A DNA stretch of 63,791 nt from an uncultured Lachnospiraceae bacterium. GTDB lineage: Bacteria > Bacillota > Clostridia > Lachnospirales > Lachnospiraceae. Position numbers and translations under genes: made by a program. Where the stretch lies: the NCBI GenBank assembly GCA_910586015.1, contig CAJUGJ010000020.1, forward strand, positions 1-63,791, given 5' to 3'. A model generated the notes under the pieces. It had not been told where the DNA came from. It ran no database searches and saw only the letters and a list, made by a program, of their open reading frames with translations. Of the stretch, positions 26,275 to 35,900 are shown piece after piece. The first letter of the stretch is position 1; the number at the start of each line of letters is the position of its first letter.

Positions 26275-26279
26275 ATAAT

Positions 26280-26558
26280 ATGGTAAGTGCAAAAGCAGTA
26301 ATTCAAAATGAAACTGGTCTGCATCTGCGACCGGCAGGAGCTTTGTGTACAGAGGCATTGAAGTATCCTTGCAAGGTGAATTTAAAAATCAGAGAGGTTA
26401 CTGTAAATGCAAAGAGTGTATTGGGGGTTCTTTCTGCCTGTGTAAAACAGGGAGAAGAAGTAGAAATTGTATGTGATGGTGAAAAAGAGAAAGAAGCTTT
26501 AAATGAGATTATCTCTTTGATTGAAAACAGATTTTTTGAACGAAGTAATTGTATATGA
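26280..26558 (+). CDS. ptsH: HPr phosphocarrier protein
   Basis: A 92-residue HPr. The active-site His15 is in NETGLHLRPAG and the regulatory Ser46 in NAKSVLGVLS, so it should accept phosphate from enzyme I and from HPr kinase. HPr is usually ~87-88 residues; the C-terminus here is slightly extended (FERSNCI). It sits at the end of the cdaA-cdaR unit, 5 bp from cdaR, not beside ptsI; cotranscription with c-di-AMP synthesis is the notable point. It could be a secondary HPr paralogue, although both key residues are intact. Confidence 0.9.
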   Translation: MVSAKAVIQNETGLHLRPAGALCTEALKYPCKVNLKIREVTVNAKSVLGVLSACVKQGEEVEIVCDGEKEKEALNEIISLIENRFFERSNCI

Positions 26559-26610
26559 CAAGGATAAAGCATAGACAAGAAAAAATCGGAAAGAATAGGT
26601 AAGGAAGGAG

Positions 26611-26677
26611 TCAGGACGAAACGTAGGGGGAAGGGAAAAGATCTGGATGCCTTTGCGTTTTGTCCTGATTTTTGTTT
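26611..26677 (+). terminator. Rho-independent terminator after HPr
   Basis: TCAGGACGAAACG (26611-26623) pairs with CGTTTTGTCCTGA (to about 26668), and TTTTTGTTTG follows. The loop is long (~32 nt). Confidence 0.75.
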
Positions 26678-26722
26678 GTTAATAAATAGATGGATAAAAA
26701 TTTATAGAAATGAGGATGTCTT

Positions 26723-27502
26723 TTGAAGAGAATTATAAATAACTTTAAGAAATATCAATACTTATTATTTGAATTAGTAAAAAAAGACGTAAAGTTAAAA
26801 TATCGAAGTTCTGCTTTGGGATTACTTTGGACTCTTTTAGAACCATTGCTGACGATGATTGTATTAACAATTGTATTTGAAACAATTCAAGATAGAAAGA
26901 TACCAAACTTTGCAGTCTATGTTTTAACTGGAAGATTGCTATATTCCTACTTTGCAAATGGAACAAAACTTGCCCTAAAAGCAATTCGACGTAACAGCAG
27001 CATGATACGAAAAGTATATGTACCAAAATATATTTATCCTCTGTCTTCTGCTCTATCTGGCTATGTAACTTTTCTAGTTTCATTAATTGTATTAATTGCA
27101 GTGGCAGCAGTACAAAAGATCCAACCAACATGGCATTTGATAGAAGCTTTGATTCCACTGTTTACTATTTTAGTTATGGTAGTTGGCATTGGATTTATTC
27201 TTGCTACTTTAGATGTATTTTTTAGAGATACTGAGTATTTGTGGAATGTGGTAACAATGTTATTAATGTATTTATCTGCTATTTTTTATGATGGTGAATA
27301 TTTTATAGCGAATAAAAGATTTGGAATGTTATTAAAGATAAATCCGTTATATAACATTATTGCAAATTTCCGCCATGCAGTTTATGGAGAAGCGATGAAT
27401 ATAAATTATATGCTGTATTCAATGGGAGTTAGTATCATTGTTTTGATCCTTGGAGTCGGACTGTTTTATAAAAAACAGGACAAGTTTGTATTATATATAT
27501 AA
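26723..27502 (+). CDS. ABC-2 polysaccharide/teichoic-acid export permease (Wzm/TagG-like)
   Basis: A 259-residue ABC-2 permease with six membrane helices and the typical N-terminal amphipathic segment (LVKKDVKLKYRSSALGLLWTLLEPLL). It resembles Wzm/TagG/RfbA exporters of lipid-linked polymers. The start is TTG with GAGG 7 nt upstream; no ATG in frame fits. It is the first gene of a unit with the ATPase, a glycosyltransferase and a TagF-like enzyme. Confidence 0.9.
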   Translation: MKRIINNFKKYQYLLFELVKKDVKLKYRSSALGLLWTLLEPLLTMIVLTIVFETIQDRKIPNFAVYVLTGRLLYSYFANGTKLALKAIRRNSSMIRKVYVPKYIYPLSSALSGYVTFLVSLIVLIAVAAVQKIQPTWHLIEALIPLFTILVMVVGIGFILATLDVFFRDTEYLWNVVTMLLMYLSAIFYDGEYFIANKRFGMLLKINPLYNIIANFRHAVYGEAMNINYMLYSMGVSIIVLILGVGLFYKKQDKFVLYI

Positions 27503-27518
27503 CGAAAGGGATTCACGC

Positions 27519-28262
27519 ATGAAAAATAAGACAGCATTAAAAGTAGAACATGTCGGTGTATGCTTTCATCTGACAGAAGAAAGAATTGATAGTTTAAAAG
27601 AATATGCCGTTCGTTTAATAAATCGTGAATTGAGATATAAAGAATTCTGGGCACTAAAAGATATCAATTTTGAGATAAAAAAAGGGGAACGCTTAGGAAT
27701 TCTCGGTTTAAACGGTGCCGGAAAAAGTACTCTTCTAAAAGTAATTGCAGGAGTGTTAAAGGCTACAGAGGGCAAAGTAACAACCTATGGAAAGATCGTG
27801 CCACTGTTAGAACTAGGAGCAGGTTTTGATAAACAGTATACAGGAGCGGAAAATATTTATCTCTATGGGGCAATGTTAGGATATTCGAGAGCATTTATTC
27901 AAGAAAAGTTTGAAGAAATTGTTCATTTTTCTGAATTAGGAGACTTTATTCATGTTCCTTTAAAGAATTATTCTTCTGGAATGAGAGCAAGACTTGGTTT
28001 TTCAGTTGCCACAGTAGTAGAGCCAGAAATTCTAATTTTAGATGAAGTTCTCTCTGTAGGTGATGCAAAATTTAAGAAAAAGAGTGAACAAAAAATTAAG
28101 GATATGTTTGATAAAGGTGTGACCGTTCTATTTGTTTCTCATTCACTACCACAAGTAAAATCCCTTTGTGATAAAGCAATTTTATTAGAACATGGTCATT
28201 TAGTGGCAAAGGGAAATATAGAAAAGGTATCTGCAATTTATTCACAAAAATTAAAGTCTTAG
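27519..28262 (+). CDS. Polysaccharide/teichoic-acid export ATPase (Wzt/TagH-like)
   Basis: A 247-residue ATPase partner of the preceding permease: Walker A GLNGAGKSTL, the family-typical VPLLELGAGFD, YSSGMRARLGFS signature, Walker B ILILDEV and switch H in VSHS. No C-terminal carbohydrate-binding domain is present (Wzt of O-antigen systems has one), so it fits the TagH/short Wzt type. The ATG at 27519 follows GAAAGG; the longer frame would overlap the permease by over 50 bp. Confidence 0.92.
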   Translation: MKNKTALKVEHVGVCFHLTEERIDSLKEYAVRLINRELRYKEFWALKDINFEIKKGERLGILGLNGAGKSTLLKVIAGVLKATEGKVTTYGKIVPLLELGAGFDKQYTGAENIYLYGAMLGYSRAFIQEKFEEIVHFSELGDFIHVPLKNYSSGMRARLGFSVATVVEPEILILDEVLSVGDAKFKKKSEQKIKDMFDKGVTVLFVSHSLPQVKSLCDKAILLEHGHLVAKGNIEKVSAIYSQKLKS

Positions 28263-28283
28263 AATAAGAGAAGGAGGAAGAAA

Positions 28284-29471
28284 ATGTTGTGGACAGAGGC
28301 ATTAATACGTGAAGCAAAACGAAAAATTTTAAGTTTACTTCATGATGGTAAAGCGAGATTGGAATATAGAAGAGTTTGGGAAGAATTAAAGAGATATGAT
28401 CCTACTGTAATCAACAATCAAACTCCAACGAAGAAAAAACAAGTAGTTATTGTATTTACAAGATTAGTTCGTTTTTCAGGTGGACAGACCTCTGCCTTAA
28501 GGCTTGGAACAGAATTAGCAAAACAGGGATTTGATGTGATCTATACAGTCTATAAAAAACAGTCTAAAGAAGAAATGGCTTTTTGTGCAAAAAGCAACCT
28601 TGCCAGTGTAAAAGGAAAATTTTATCCTGCGGGTATGTTACAGTCGATGATAAAAAAGCAAAAAGGAGCAGATATTGTAATTGCTACTTCATGGGATACC
28701 GTTTCTTTTGTAAAGAAGCTATCTGGATATAAAATGTACTTTGTACAAGATTATGAACCTTATTTCTATCCATTTGGAGAGTTGAGTTTATTAGCAAAAA
28801 AGACATATGAGCAGGGATTACATATGGTTAGTTTAGGGGCATGGAATAAAGAAGTGATAGAAAAAAACTGTCATATTGTTTCCAAAATTGATGTGGTAGA
28901 TTTTCCATATGAAAAAGGAGAATATCCAGAGAAGAAAAGGGATTTTTTGATGTATGCAGAGAAGAAAACATTAATTTTTGCAGTAAATGTAAAATATTAT
29001 GGTAAACGACTGCCCTGCATTATCCAAAATATGATGAAAGAGCTTGCAGAATGTTTCCAAAAAGATAACATAACATTAGATGTACGTTATTATGGAGAAG
29101 CTAAAAGTTTTCATACAAAAGGGGGAAGAAATTTAGGAATGTTGACAAAAAAAGAGCTATCAAATTTATATCAGGAAGCTGATTTTGGAATGGTAGCATC
29201 TATGAGCAATATTTCTTTAATTCCCTATGAAATGCTTTCTAGCGGACTTCCAGTAATTGAATTTGAAGATGGAACATTTTCCTATTTCTTCTCAAAACCA
29301 AGTGCTATTTTGACAGGATTATCAGGAAAAGAATTATATATTCAATTAAAAAAATGTATTCATGAACCAGAACTATTAAAAACTTATATGAATAATGCCT
29401 CTAAAATATTAGAAGGTTTAAGTTGGAAACGAACAGGAGAACAGTTTGCAGAAATTATTCGAAAATTGTAA
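28284..29471 (+). CDS. Glycosyltransferase family 4, WsaF-like (rhamnosyltransferase-type)
   Basis: A 395-residue GT-B glycosyltransferase. The segments VFTRLVRFSGGQTSALRLGTELAKQG and YFVQDYEPYFYPFGE are characteristic of the WsaF-type beta-rhamnosyltransferase family; the C-terminal nucleotide-binding part has ADFGMVASMSNISLIPYEMLSSGLPVI. It is presumably cytoplasmic and membrane-associated, and extends the polymer exported by the neighbouring ABC transporter. The donor sugar is not determined by sequence. AGAAGGAGG precedes the ATG. Confidence 0.8.
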   Translation: MLWTEALIREAKRKILSLLHDGKARLEYRRVWEELKRYDPTVINNQTPTKKKQVVIVFTRLVRFSGGQTSALRLGTELAKQGFDVIYTVYKKQSKEEMAFCAKSNLASVKGKFYPAGMLQSMIKKQKGADIVIATSWDTVSFVKKLSGYKMYFVQDYEPYFYPFGELSLLAKKTYEQGLHMVSLGAWNKEVIEKNCHIVSKIDVVDFPYEKGEYPEKKRDFLMYAEKKTLIFAVNVKYYGKRLPCIIQNMMKELAECFQKDNITLDVRYYGEAKSFHTKGGRNLGMLTKKELSNLYQEADFGMVASMSNISLIPYEMLSSGLPVIEFEDGTFSYFFSKPSAILTGLSGKELYIQLKKCIHEPELLKTYMNNASKILEGLSWKRTGEQFAEIIRKL

Positions 29472-29495
29472 AATAGGTTTAGATCATAAAAGCTA

Positions 29496-29564
29496 CAAGT
29501 TTGTGTCTGCATGGCATCCACAAACTTGATATACAAAAAAAGCTGTGCAGAAATGTGGAGAAAA
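29496..29564 (+). promoter_or_regulatory. Repeated leader element, copy A
   Basis: A 32-nt hairpin sequence (29496-29527; arms AAGTTTGTG / CACAAACTT) is followed by an AT-rich linker and a second module ending GTGCAGAAATGTGG (about 29545-29558) that overlaps the ribosome site. The hairpin is 29/32 identical to copy B at 36552, and the second module recurs in copies B and C. Confidence 0.6.
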
Positions 29565-30743
29565 ATGAGGGAATGGATAAAAAGACATACCCCAAAATAC
29601 TTTATTTCTGTTTATCAAAGAGTTAGATATTTATGGATTGTACTTTTATTTCATATCTTTCATCTGTTTCGTATTCAGAATAATCGTGTTGTATTTTGTA
29701 ATGTTTGGGGATATGGAGACAATGCAAAATATATTGCAGAAGAGATGGTTTTACGTAAAACAAAAGCAGAATTAATTTTTATTACAAATCATCCGAAACT
29801 TGCCTGTGCACCGAAAGAAATTAAAGTCGTACAGACAAATTCGATTGCAGCTATTTTTGCCCTTGCGACGGCAAAAGTTTGGGTTGATTCAAATCGAAAA
29901 GAGGGTTATATTCGAAAACGAAAAGGACAGTTTTATATTCAAACTTGGCATGGGGGAGTACCGTTAAAAAAGATTGAAGGAGACTGTGAAGAATATTTAG
30001 GAGAAGTGTATATACGACGTGCAAAATGGGATTCGGCTATGACAGATTTGTATTTGTCGAATGGAGGATTTTGTACAGATATGTACCGTAGAGCTTTTTG
30101 GTATACAGGAGAGATCTTAGAATGTGGAACCCCCAGAATGGATCAGCTTCTGAAACAAAAAACAGTTGTTAAAAACCAGATTCGGAAACAGTATGGTTTA
30201 TCAGAAAAAGAAAGAATTGCTCTTTATGCACCAACTTATCGAAATCAAAAACAAGCAGAATATTATTTAAAAGATCTATCTAAAATAACAGATATTCTTT
30301 CAAATCGGTTTCAAGTTCCTTTTGTACTTTTTGTAAGATTACATCCTCTTTGTGCAGAACAGTCTGAGACAATTTCTTATGGAAAAACAGTAAAAAATGT
30401 AAGTGCTGCAAGAGATTTTTATGAATTATTAGAAGCATCAGATATATTAATTACAGACTATTCTAATACAATGTTTGAAGCTGCTCTTGCAGAAAAATAT
30501 GTCTTTTTATATATAAATGATAAAAAGGTATATGAGCAACAGAGAGGACTATATTTTAAAATAGAAGAACTTCCGTTTCCCTATGCAGTAACAGAAGAGG
30601 ATTTAAGAAAAGAGATTATAAATTTTAATGAAGAGAAATATAAAAGGAAAATAGAACAATTTTTAAAAGAACTTAGAATAAAAGAAACTGGAAAGGCATC
30701 ACAAATAGCAACAGATCGGATTTTAGAGATACTGAATTTTTAA
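29565..30743 (+). CDS. CDP-glycerol glycerophosphotransferase-like protein (TagB/TagF family)
   Basis: A 392-residue member of the glycerol/ribitol phosphotransferase family. It has an N-terminal membrane-proximal segment (VRYLWIVLLFHIFHLF), then QTWHGGVPLKKIEGD, YAPTYRN, LFVRLHPLC and the C-terminal LITDYSNTMFEAAL motif that binds the CDP-polyol. TagB/TagF proteins add phosphoglycerol units to wall polymers. The ATG at 29565 is chosen because GGAG lies 5 nt before it; the earlier in-frame ATG at 29511 lies inside a conserved hairpin. Together with Wzm/Wzt-like and WsaF-like proteins it defines a surface-polymer locus. Confidence 0.85.
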   Translation: MREWIKRHTPKYFISVYQRVRYLWIVLLFHIFHLFRIQNNRVVFCNVWGYGDNAKYIAEEMVLRKTKAELIFITNHPKLACAPKEIKVVQTNSIAAIFALATAKVWVDSNRKEGYIRKRKGQFYIQTWHGGVPLKKIEGDCEEYLGEVYIRRAKWDSAMTDLYLSNGGFCTDMYRRAFWYTGEILECGTPRMDQLLKQKTVVKNQIRKQYGLSEKERIALYAPTYRNQKQAEYYLKDLSKITDILSNRFQVPFVLFVRLHPLCAEQSETISYGKTVKNVSAARDFYELLEASDILITDYSNTMFEAALAEKYVFLYINDKKVYEQQRGLYFKIEELPFPYAVTEEDLRKEIINFNEEKYKRKIEQFLKELRIKETGKASQIATDRILEILNF

Positions 30744-30829
30744 TAAAATTCTAACTTGCATCTTCTTATTCTATGCTATAAGATCAGACCAGAAGATTAA
30801 GTTTGATGATTTCGCATTGGGAGAGCAGA

Positions 30830-31969
30830 ATGAAAAAAAGAGTGGCAAGTATTATCTGGGGAGTTTGCCTCATTTGTTTTGGTATTTGGATTGCAGGAAG
30901 CGTACTTGGAATTTGGGAATTTAATCTCTTTTTTAATGGATGGTGGACATTATTTATAATTATTCCATGTATAGCAAAAATCTTGTCTGGGAAAAGAAAG
31001 AAAGGAGCATGGATTGGGCTAACAATCGGAGTTTTGCTATTTGTAGCAAGTCAGGGATGGATTTTATATGTAGATCTTTGGCGTATTTTATTACCTGTAC
31101 TATTTATTTTTTTGGGTCTTGATATTAGTTTAGGACATAGTGAATTTAGCAAAAAATATCACAACGTTCTTTTTGGACTTGTATTTTTGTTTATTTTAGC
31201 AGGGATACTTTTTTTTGCCAATAACACAAAAGACTTTGTTCAAGAGGAAAGTGCTTTTGCAGAAACATTTTCGAAAGAGTTTGTAGAAGAACAAATAGAA
31301 CAACTTTTAGTGACAACAAAAGATTTAGATATAGAACTCAAACAGGGAGATAAATTTGCTATAAAGGCTTTAGGCGTCACAGAAGAATTTGAGGCAGTCG
31401 TTAAAGATAAGACTTTAATTATCAGGCAAAATTCAAATAAACTCTTTTCAGAGTTTTTTGAACCTGAAAAAACTCAGGCAAAAGTAATTCTTACTGTTCC
31501 AGAAAAATTTATTTTAAAGAAAGCAGTCATAACCTGTGGTTCAGGAAATTTTAGTATAAATGGACTAAAAACACAGATTTTTAAATTGACAGGAAGTTCT
31601 GGTTCTATCTATTTAAAAAATCTTACTGTACAAGAACAGACGGAACTTACAGTCAATTCAGGAAAAACAGTTTTAGAAGATGTAGAATTATTTAATGCAA
31701 AGATTGTAACTGGATCAGGAAATTTTTCATTGAATGGAAGTTTAAAGGGAAAAAATCAAATTGATTCAGGAAGTGGAAATACTGCCTATGCCTTAATTGG
31801 GTCTCTAAAAGATTATAAAATTCGTGGAAGAGGAGGAAGTGGAGATATTTGGTTGAATGGAGAAAAGTATTCTACTATAGAAGTAGAAAAAGAAAATACA
31901 ATCTATTCCATTTCAATTCAAGGAGGTTCTGGTAGAATTGTAATCGATTTTAGAGAAGATAGTAATTAA
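30830..31969 (+). CDS. Membrane protein with LiaI/LiaF-type helices and DUF4097 beta-solenoid
   Basis: A 379-residue protein: four membrane helices in the first ~135 residues (LiaI/LiaF-like transmembrane domain), then an extracytoplasmic DUF4097-type repeat region where GSG motifs recur (TCGSGNFSI, GSSGSIYL, VTGSGNFSL, DSGSGNTAYA, GGSGDIWL, QGGSGRIVI). Such proteins occur in envelope-stress modules; no LiaRS-like kinase is adjacent here. ATG 30830 follows GGGAGAG; an ATG 27 nt earlier lacks a ribosome site. It stands between the surface-polymer genes and a lipoprotein gene. Confidence 0.8.
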   Translation: MKKRVASIIWGVCLICFGIWIAGSVLGIWEFNLFFNGWWTLFIIIPCIAKILSGKRKKGAWIGLTIGVLLFVASQGWILYVDLWRILLPVLFIFLGLDISLGHSEFSKKYHNVLFGLVFLFILAGILFFANNTKDFVQEESAFAETFSKEFVEEQIEQLLVTTKDLDIELKQGDKFAIKALGVTEEFEAVVKDKTLIIRQNSNKLFSEFFEPEKTQAKVILTVPEKFILKKAVITCGSGNFSINGLKTQIFKLTGSSGSIYLKNLTVQEQTELTVNSGKTVLEDVELFNAKIVTGSGNFSLNGSLKGKNQIDSGSGNTAYALIGSLKDYKIRGRGGSGDIWLNGEKYSTIEVEKENTIYSISIQGGSGRIVIDFREDSN

Positions 31970-32040
31970 AAAAGGTAAAAGTTGATATATTAATGTTTTT
32001 GTAAAATTATGATATGATAAAAGGGAAGAAGGAGGAAATT

Positions 32041-32880
32041 ATGAAAAAAAGAAATAAATTTTTTGTTGCAGCTGGTTTAGCTATTTTATGTTTAGGAGGT
32101 TTATATGGATGTAAAAAGAATTCAAAAGATACAAATGGTAAAGTTACAGACATACCAGAAGAATTGATAAAAACTCCAACACCAATAGCAGTAATTTCTC
32201 CAGAAGGCACCATTACACCAGAAGATACCATTATACCAGAAAGTACGATTACACCAGAGGGTACGATCACACCAGAGGGTACGATTACACCACAAGATCC
32301 AACTTCTATCGTATCACCTGAACCCTCTCCTACCCCTACTTTAGTACCAACTCCTATTCTAACACAAGAAGAAGCAAAACAGACAGTAAGAACAGCTATT
32401 TCAGATAAAAAATATGAAATAGAAACAGGTTCGGATTCTTTATTTGCAGAAGGAAAGGAATATTATGTATTTGCTGTATCTGAAAAGGGACGTTATTTAG
32501 AGCCTTCTATTTTAGTAGATAAAGAGGACGGAACTCTGCATTTTTATGATTCAGATGGAAAAATCACTGACTTTACAAAATTTCCATTAGATAATGTAGA
32601 AATTGTAGATGATGAAAAAGGGAAAATCACGCAAGAAGAGGCAATAGAAAAACTAAAAGGATTTAATATTGATACACTGCGTTTAAATAAACCGTTTGAT
32701 CAGTATGAAACAGAAATAGATACTTGGACTACAATGGTCAATGGAGAGGAATGTTATGGAATTAATGTGTTTGATGCAAAAATAGAGGGAAGACCATTGA
32801 CTGGAATATATTATGTAGCAGTAGATGGCACTGCTGTATATACAGTAGATGAGGACAATAATTTTATTCTTTTAAACTAA
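32041..32880 (+). CDS. Lipoprotein with Thr/Pro repeat linker and C-terminal paralogous domain
   Basis: A 279-residue lipoprotein. The signal peptide ends in a lipobox (LGGLYGC, Cys ~24). Residues ~50-105 are a Thr/Pro/Glu-rich linker built from an 18-bp tandem repeat, followed by two similar ~75-residue domains (each starting with TQEEA). The first shares YY-x-F-x-V plus EP-[SA]-[IL]-LVDK and D-[FY]-[TS]-[KN]-FPL with the lipoprotein at 57276-58343, so they are paralogues. GGAGGAAATT precedes the ATG. It may bind to the wall or a surface ligand; function is unknown. Confidence 0.85.
   Translation: MKKRNKFFVAAGLAILCLGGLYGCKKNSKDTNGKVTDIPEELIKTPTPIAVISPEGTITPEDTIIPESTITPEGTITPEGTITPQDPTSIVSPEPSPTPTLVPTPILTQEEAKQTVRTAISDKKYEIETGSDSLFAEGKEYYVFAVSEKGRYLEPSILVDKEDGTLHFYDSDGKITDFTKFPLDNVEIVDDEKGKITQEEAIEKLKGFNIDTLRLNKPFDQYETEIDTWTTMVNGEECYGINVFDAKIEGRPLTGIYYVAVDGTAVYTVDEDNNFILLN
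32200..32289 (+). repeat. 18-bp tandem repeat (5 units) inside the lipoprotein gene
   Basis: Five consecutive 18-bp units with consensus CCAGAGGGTACGATTACA encode PE-[GDS]-TI-[TI] hexapeptides in the linker. Units four and five differ at a single base, consistent with recent duplication. Copy number is in multiples of three bases, so changes would alter linker length and not frame. Confidence 0.9.
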
Positions 32881-32881
32881 G

Positions 32882-32910
32882 TTGAAAAGGAAGATTTCTT
32901 GTGTTACAAT
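32882..32910 (+). promoter_or_regulatory. Promoter of the DUF5717-DUF5716 cluster
   Basis: TTGAAA (32882-32887), 17-bp spacer, TACAAT (32905-32910): a good vegetative promoter, directly after the lipoprotein stop. Confidence 0.65.
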
Positions 32911-32944
32911 ACCTTTATGAATACAATCTATGGGGTGAGTTGGA

Positions 32945-35900
32945 TTGAAGGAAAAAATTGAACGGCTAACAAAGGGAATCTTCGAATATAAGCTTCCAAA
33001 ACTTTTGTTATCACAGGAGGTATTACTTTTAACGGTAGAAAAGGGCAGAGAGATAAAAGGATCATTCAAAATATGGAATGAAGCCGGAAGAAGAATGAAA
33101 GGAGTTTTGTATTCTTCACACAGAGATTTCGTGATTGATGATGATAAATTTATTGGTGAGGAGAATACAATTCGTTACCATTGCTGTGCTACTTATTTAG
33201 AGCCCGAAACAGAGATTTCAGGCTCTATTAGTATTATCAGTGATTGTGGAGAAGCAAAACTTTTATTTCGAATTTTAGTGGAGGCTCCATGTTGTGATAC
33301 TTCAATAGGAAAGGTGAAAGACTTATTTCAATTTACCAATCTAGCAAAGACAAATTGGGAAGAAGCATCCGCTCTATTTCAAACACCAGAATTTCGAAGA
33401 GTTTTATATCATTATGACAGAAAGAGTATTCCGTTATATGATAATTTAAGACAAAGTACATCGTTAAATCAAGCATTAGAGGAATTTTTGGTTTCTGTAC
33501 ATAAAAAAAATCCAATTCAGTTTAGTGCAGCAAAAACAGAACTGACTTATGAAGCAGGAATTTATAATTTTATGGACAAACTGCAATTAACTCTAAATGG
33601 ATGGGGATATGAAGAAATTTTGGTTCAAACAGATGTTCCGTTTTTAAAGCCCGATCAGACTAAAATTAATAGTTGGGATTTTGTCAATCATACATATGAA
33701 TTAGGATTGATTATAGAAACGGAAAAGTTGGTACAAGGAAAACATTTTGGACATATTATCTTAGAAACAATACATCAAAAGATCGTAATCCCTGTTACTT
33801 GTCATGTTATAAAACAGAGGAAAAGAGATAGAACAAGAAAACGTTTAAAACTTAGGTGGAAGTTAGAAGAAAATTATTTAAAATTTAGGACAGGACAATT
33901 AAATACTGCAAAGTATACTTCGGAAGCTGAGAATTTGATTTCTCTTTTATCTGGACGGACTGATGCGGATGTACATGATTTAGCATCTTGGAAAGATCCG
34001 GAATTTGTAAAAGAACGAAAATTTTGTGATTTATACCGAGTTCATTTACTCTATAGTTCAGGAAAAGTAGATCAGGCTGTTTTGGCGTTTGCAAAGATTA
34101 AATGTGATCGTGAAGAAGATACCGTATGTTTTGGTATTTGGCTTTATCTTCAAGCGCTTTTGACGAAAGAGAAAACAAAAATTGAAGAGGCATGTGAAAC
34201 TCTTAGACAACTTTTAGAAAAAGAACCATCACAATCTCTTATATTTTGGTGTTTGCTCTACTTAGATAGACAGTATGAAGAAAATATACAAAGAAAATAT
34301 GAGGCAATCCGTAACTTTTGTATAGAGGAAGAAGTTTCAAAAAATATTAGTCCAATTCTATATTTTGAAGCGGCACATCTAGTAAGACAAGAACCAACTT
34401 TGTTAAAAAAATTAGGAGTATTTGAACTTAGTATTTTACTTTTTGGGGTAAAGTGGAATTATTTTGGGAAAGAAATCGCTCTGCATTTTTGTTTTTTAGC
34501 TGGAAAAGAAAAAAAGTTTGATCCACTTTGCTATTATGTACTTGACCGTTATTTTAAACGTTACAAAATTAAAGAACTATTAAATGTGATTTGTACTCTT
34601 TTGATTCGAGGACATTGTAGAGAGAAAAAGTATCTTTTAAAATATTGTCAAGGGATGCAAGAACAGCTAAAGGTGGCAGAATTGCCAGAATATTATTTAT
34701 ATGCAGCAGAAGAATGTGAAATAAAACGATTAGAGCCTTCTGTATATCTTTACTATTCCAATCATTCTTCTATGGATGAAAGAAAAAGAGCTTATCTTTA
34801 TGCCTGTCTGATTCGCAATCGAAAGGATTATGAAGTACAATATAAAATTTACGAAAAGGATATGGAAAAATTTGCAATACGTCAATTAAAGGAACAAAAG
34901 TTTAGTAAGAATCTAGCGGTTATCTATGAAGCATTTCTTATGGAGCAGATATTAGATGGAATATTGGCACAAGCATTGACATCGATTTTATTTCGTCATG
35001 AAATTATTTGCAAAAATCCCAATATTACCTCTGTGTGTGTGGTTCATAAGGAAACAAAAGAAGAATTGACAGTAGATTTTTCAAAAGGTTCTGCTTTTAT
35101 TGATTTATTTACACAGGATGCAGGAATCTTCTTGATTGATCGAGAAGGAAAACGCTATGCGGCAACTATTGATTATACAGTAAATAAACTGTTACAGTTA
35201 GATCATCTCGCAACACGTTGTTATGAACTTGGAATTTCTGACCGAAAGCTTCTGCTTCACCTTTCTGAAAAAATTATATTTTATCAAAAATTTGATGAAA
35301 ATGCAATTACACTAAGACGTAATACTGCTACAGAAGAATGTCTGACACAAGAGTATCGCAGGGATTGTATCCTTTCTTTGATCTATCACTATTATGATGT
35401 ATATGAGGGAGAATTATTAGAAGAATATCTCCTCAAAATAGATTTACATTCTGCATCCGCTTTTGATAGAGCAAAAGTAATAGAATATATGATTATTAGG
35501 GATTTGTTTGAGACAGCATTAAAAGCATTAGACGAGTTTGGATATGCAGGATTAGATGCAAAAAGACTTTTAAAGCTTTGTTCCAGATTAATTCGTACAA
35601 TGAATGAAAATAGAGAAGAAGTAAAAATTTTACTAGAATTATGTAGTTATGTATTTCAAGCAGGAAAATATGACGAGGAAGTTTTAGGATATCTAATTCA
35701 ATATTTCTATGGAACAACAGAAGAAATGTTAGAACTTTGGAAAGCTTCTCGTAACTTTGAAATGGATACAACGGATTTAGAAGAACGGCTATTAGGACAG
35801 ATCTTGTTTGCAGAAAACTATAATTTAGATACCTGTTCTGTATTTTTTAGTTATTATCGAAGTGGACTCAACCGAAAATTGATTCGTGCATTTTTATCCT

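Noticed and set aside
29511..29564. Longer N-terminus for the TagF-like protein
   Set aside because: The upstream ATG lies in the loop of a hairpin repeated at 36552 and lacks a ribosome site; the ATG at 29565 has GGAG.
32200..32289. CRISPR-like repeat array
   Set aside because: The 18-bp units are directly adjacent without spacers and are in frame within a lipoprotein linker.
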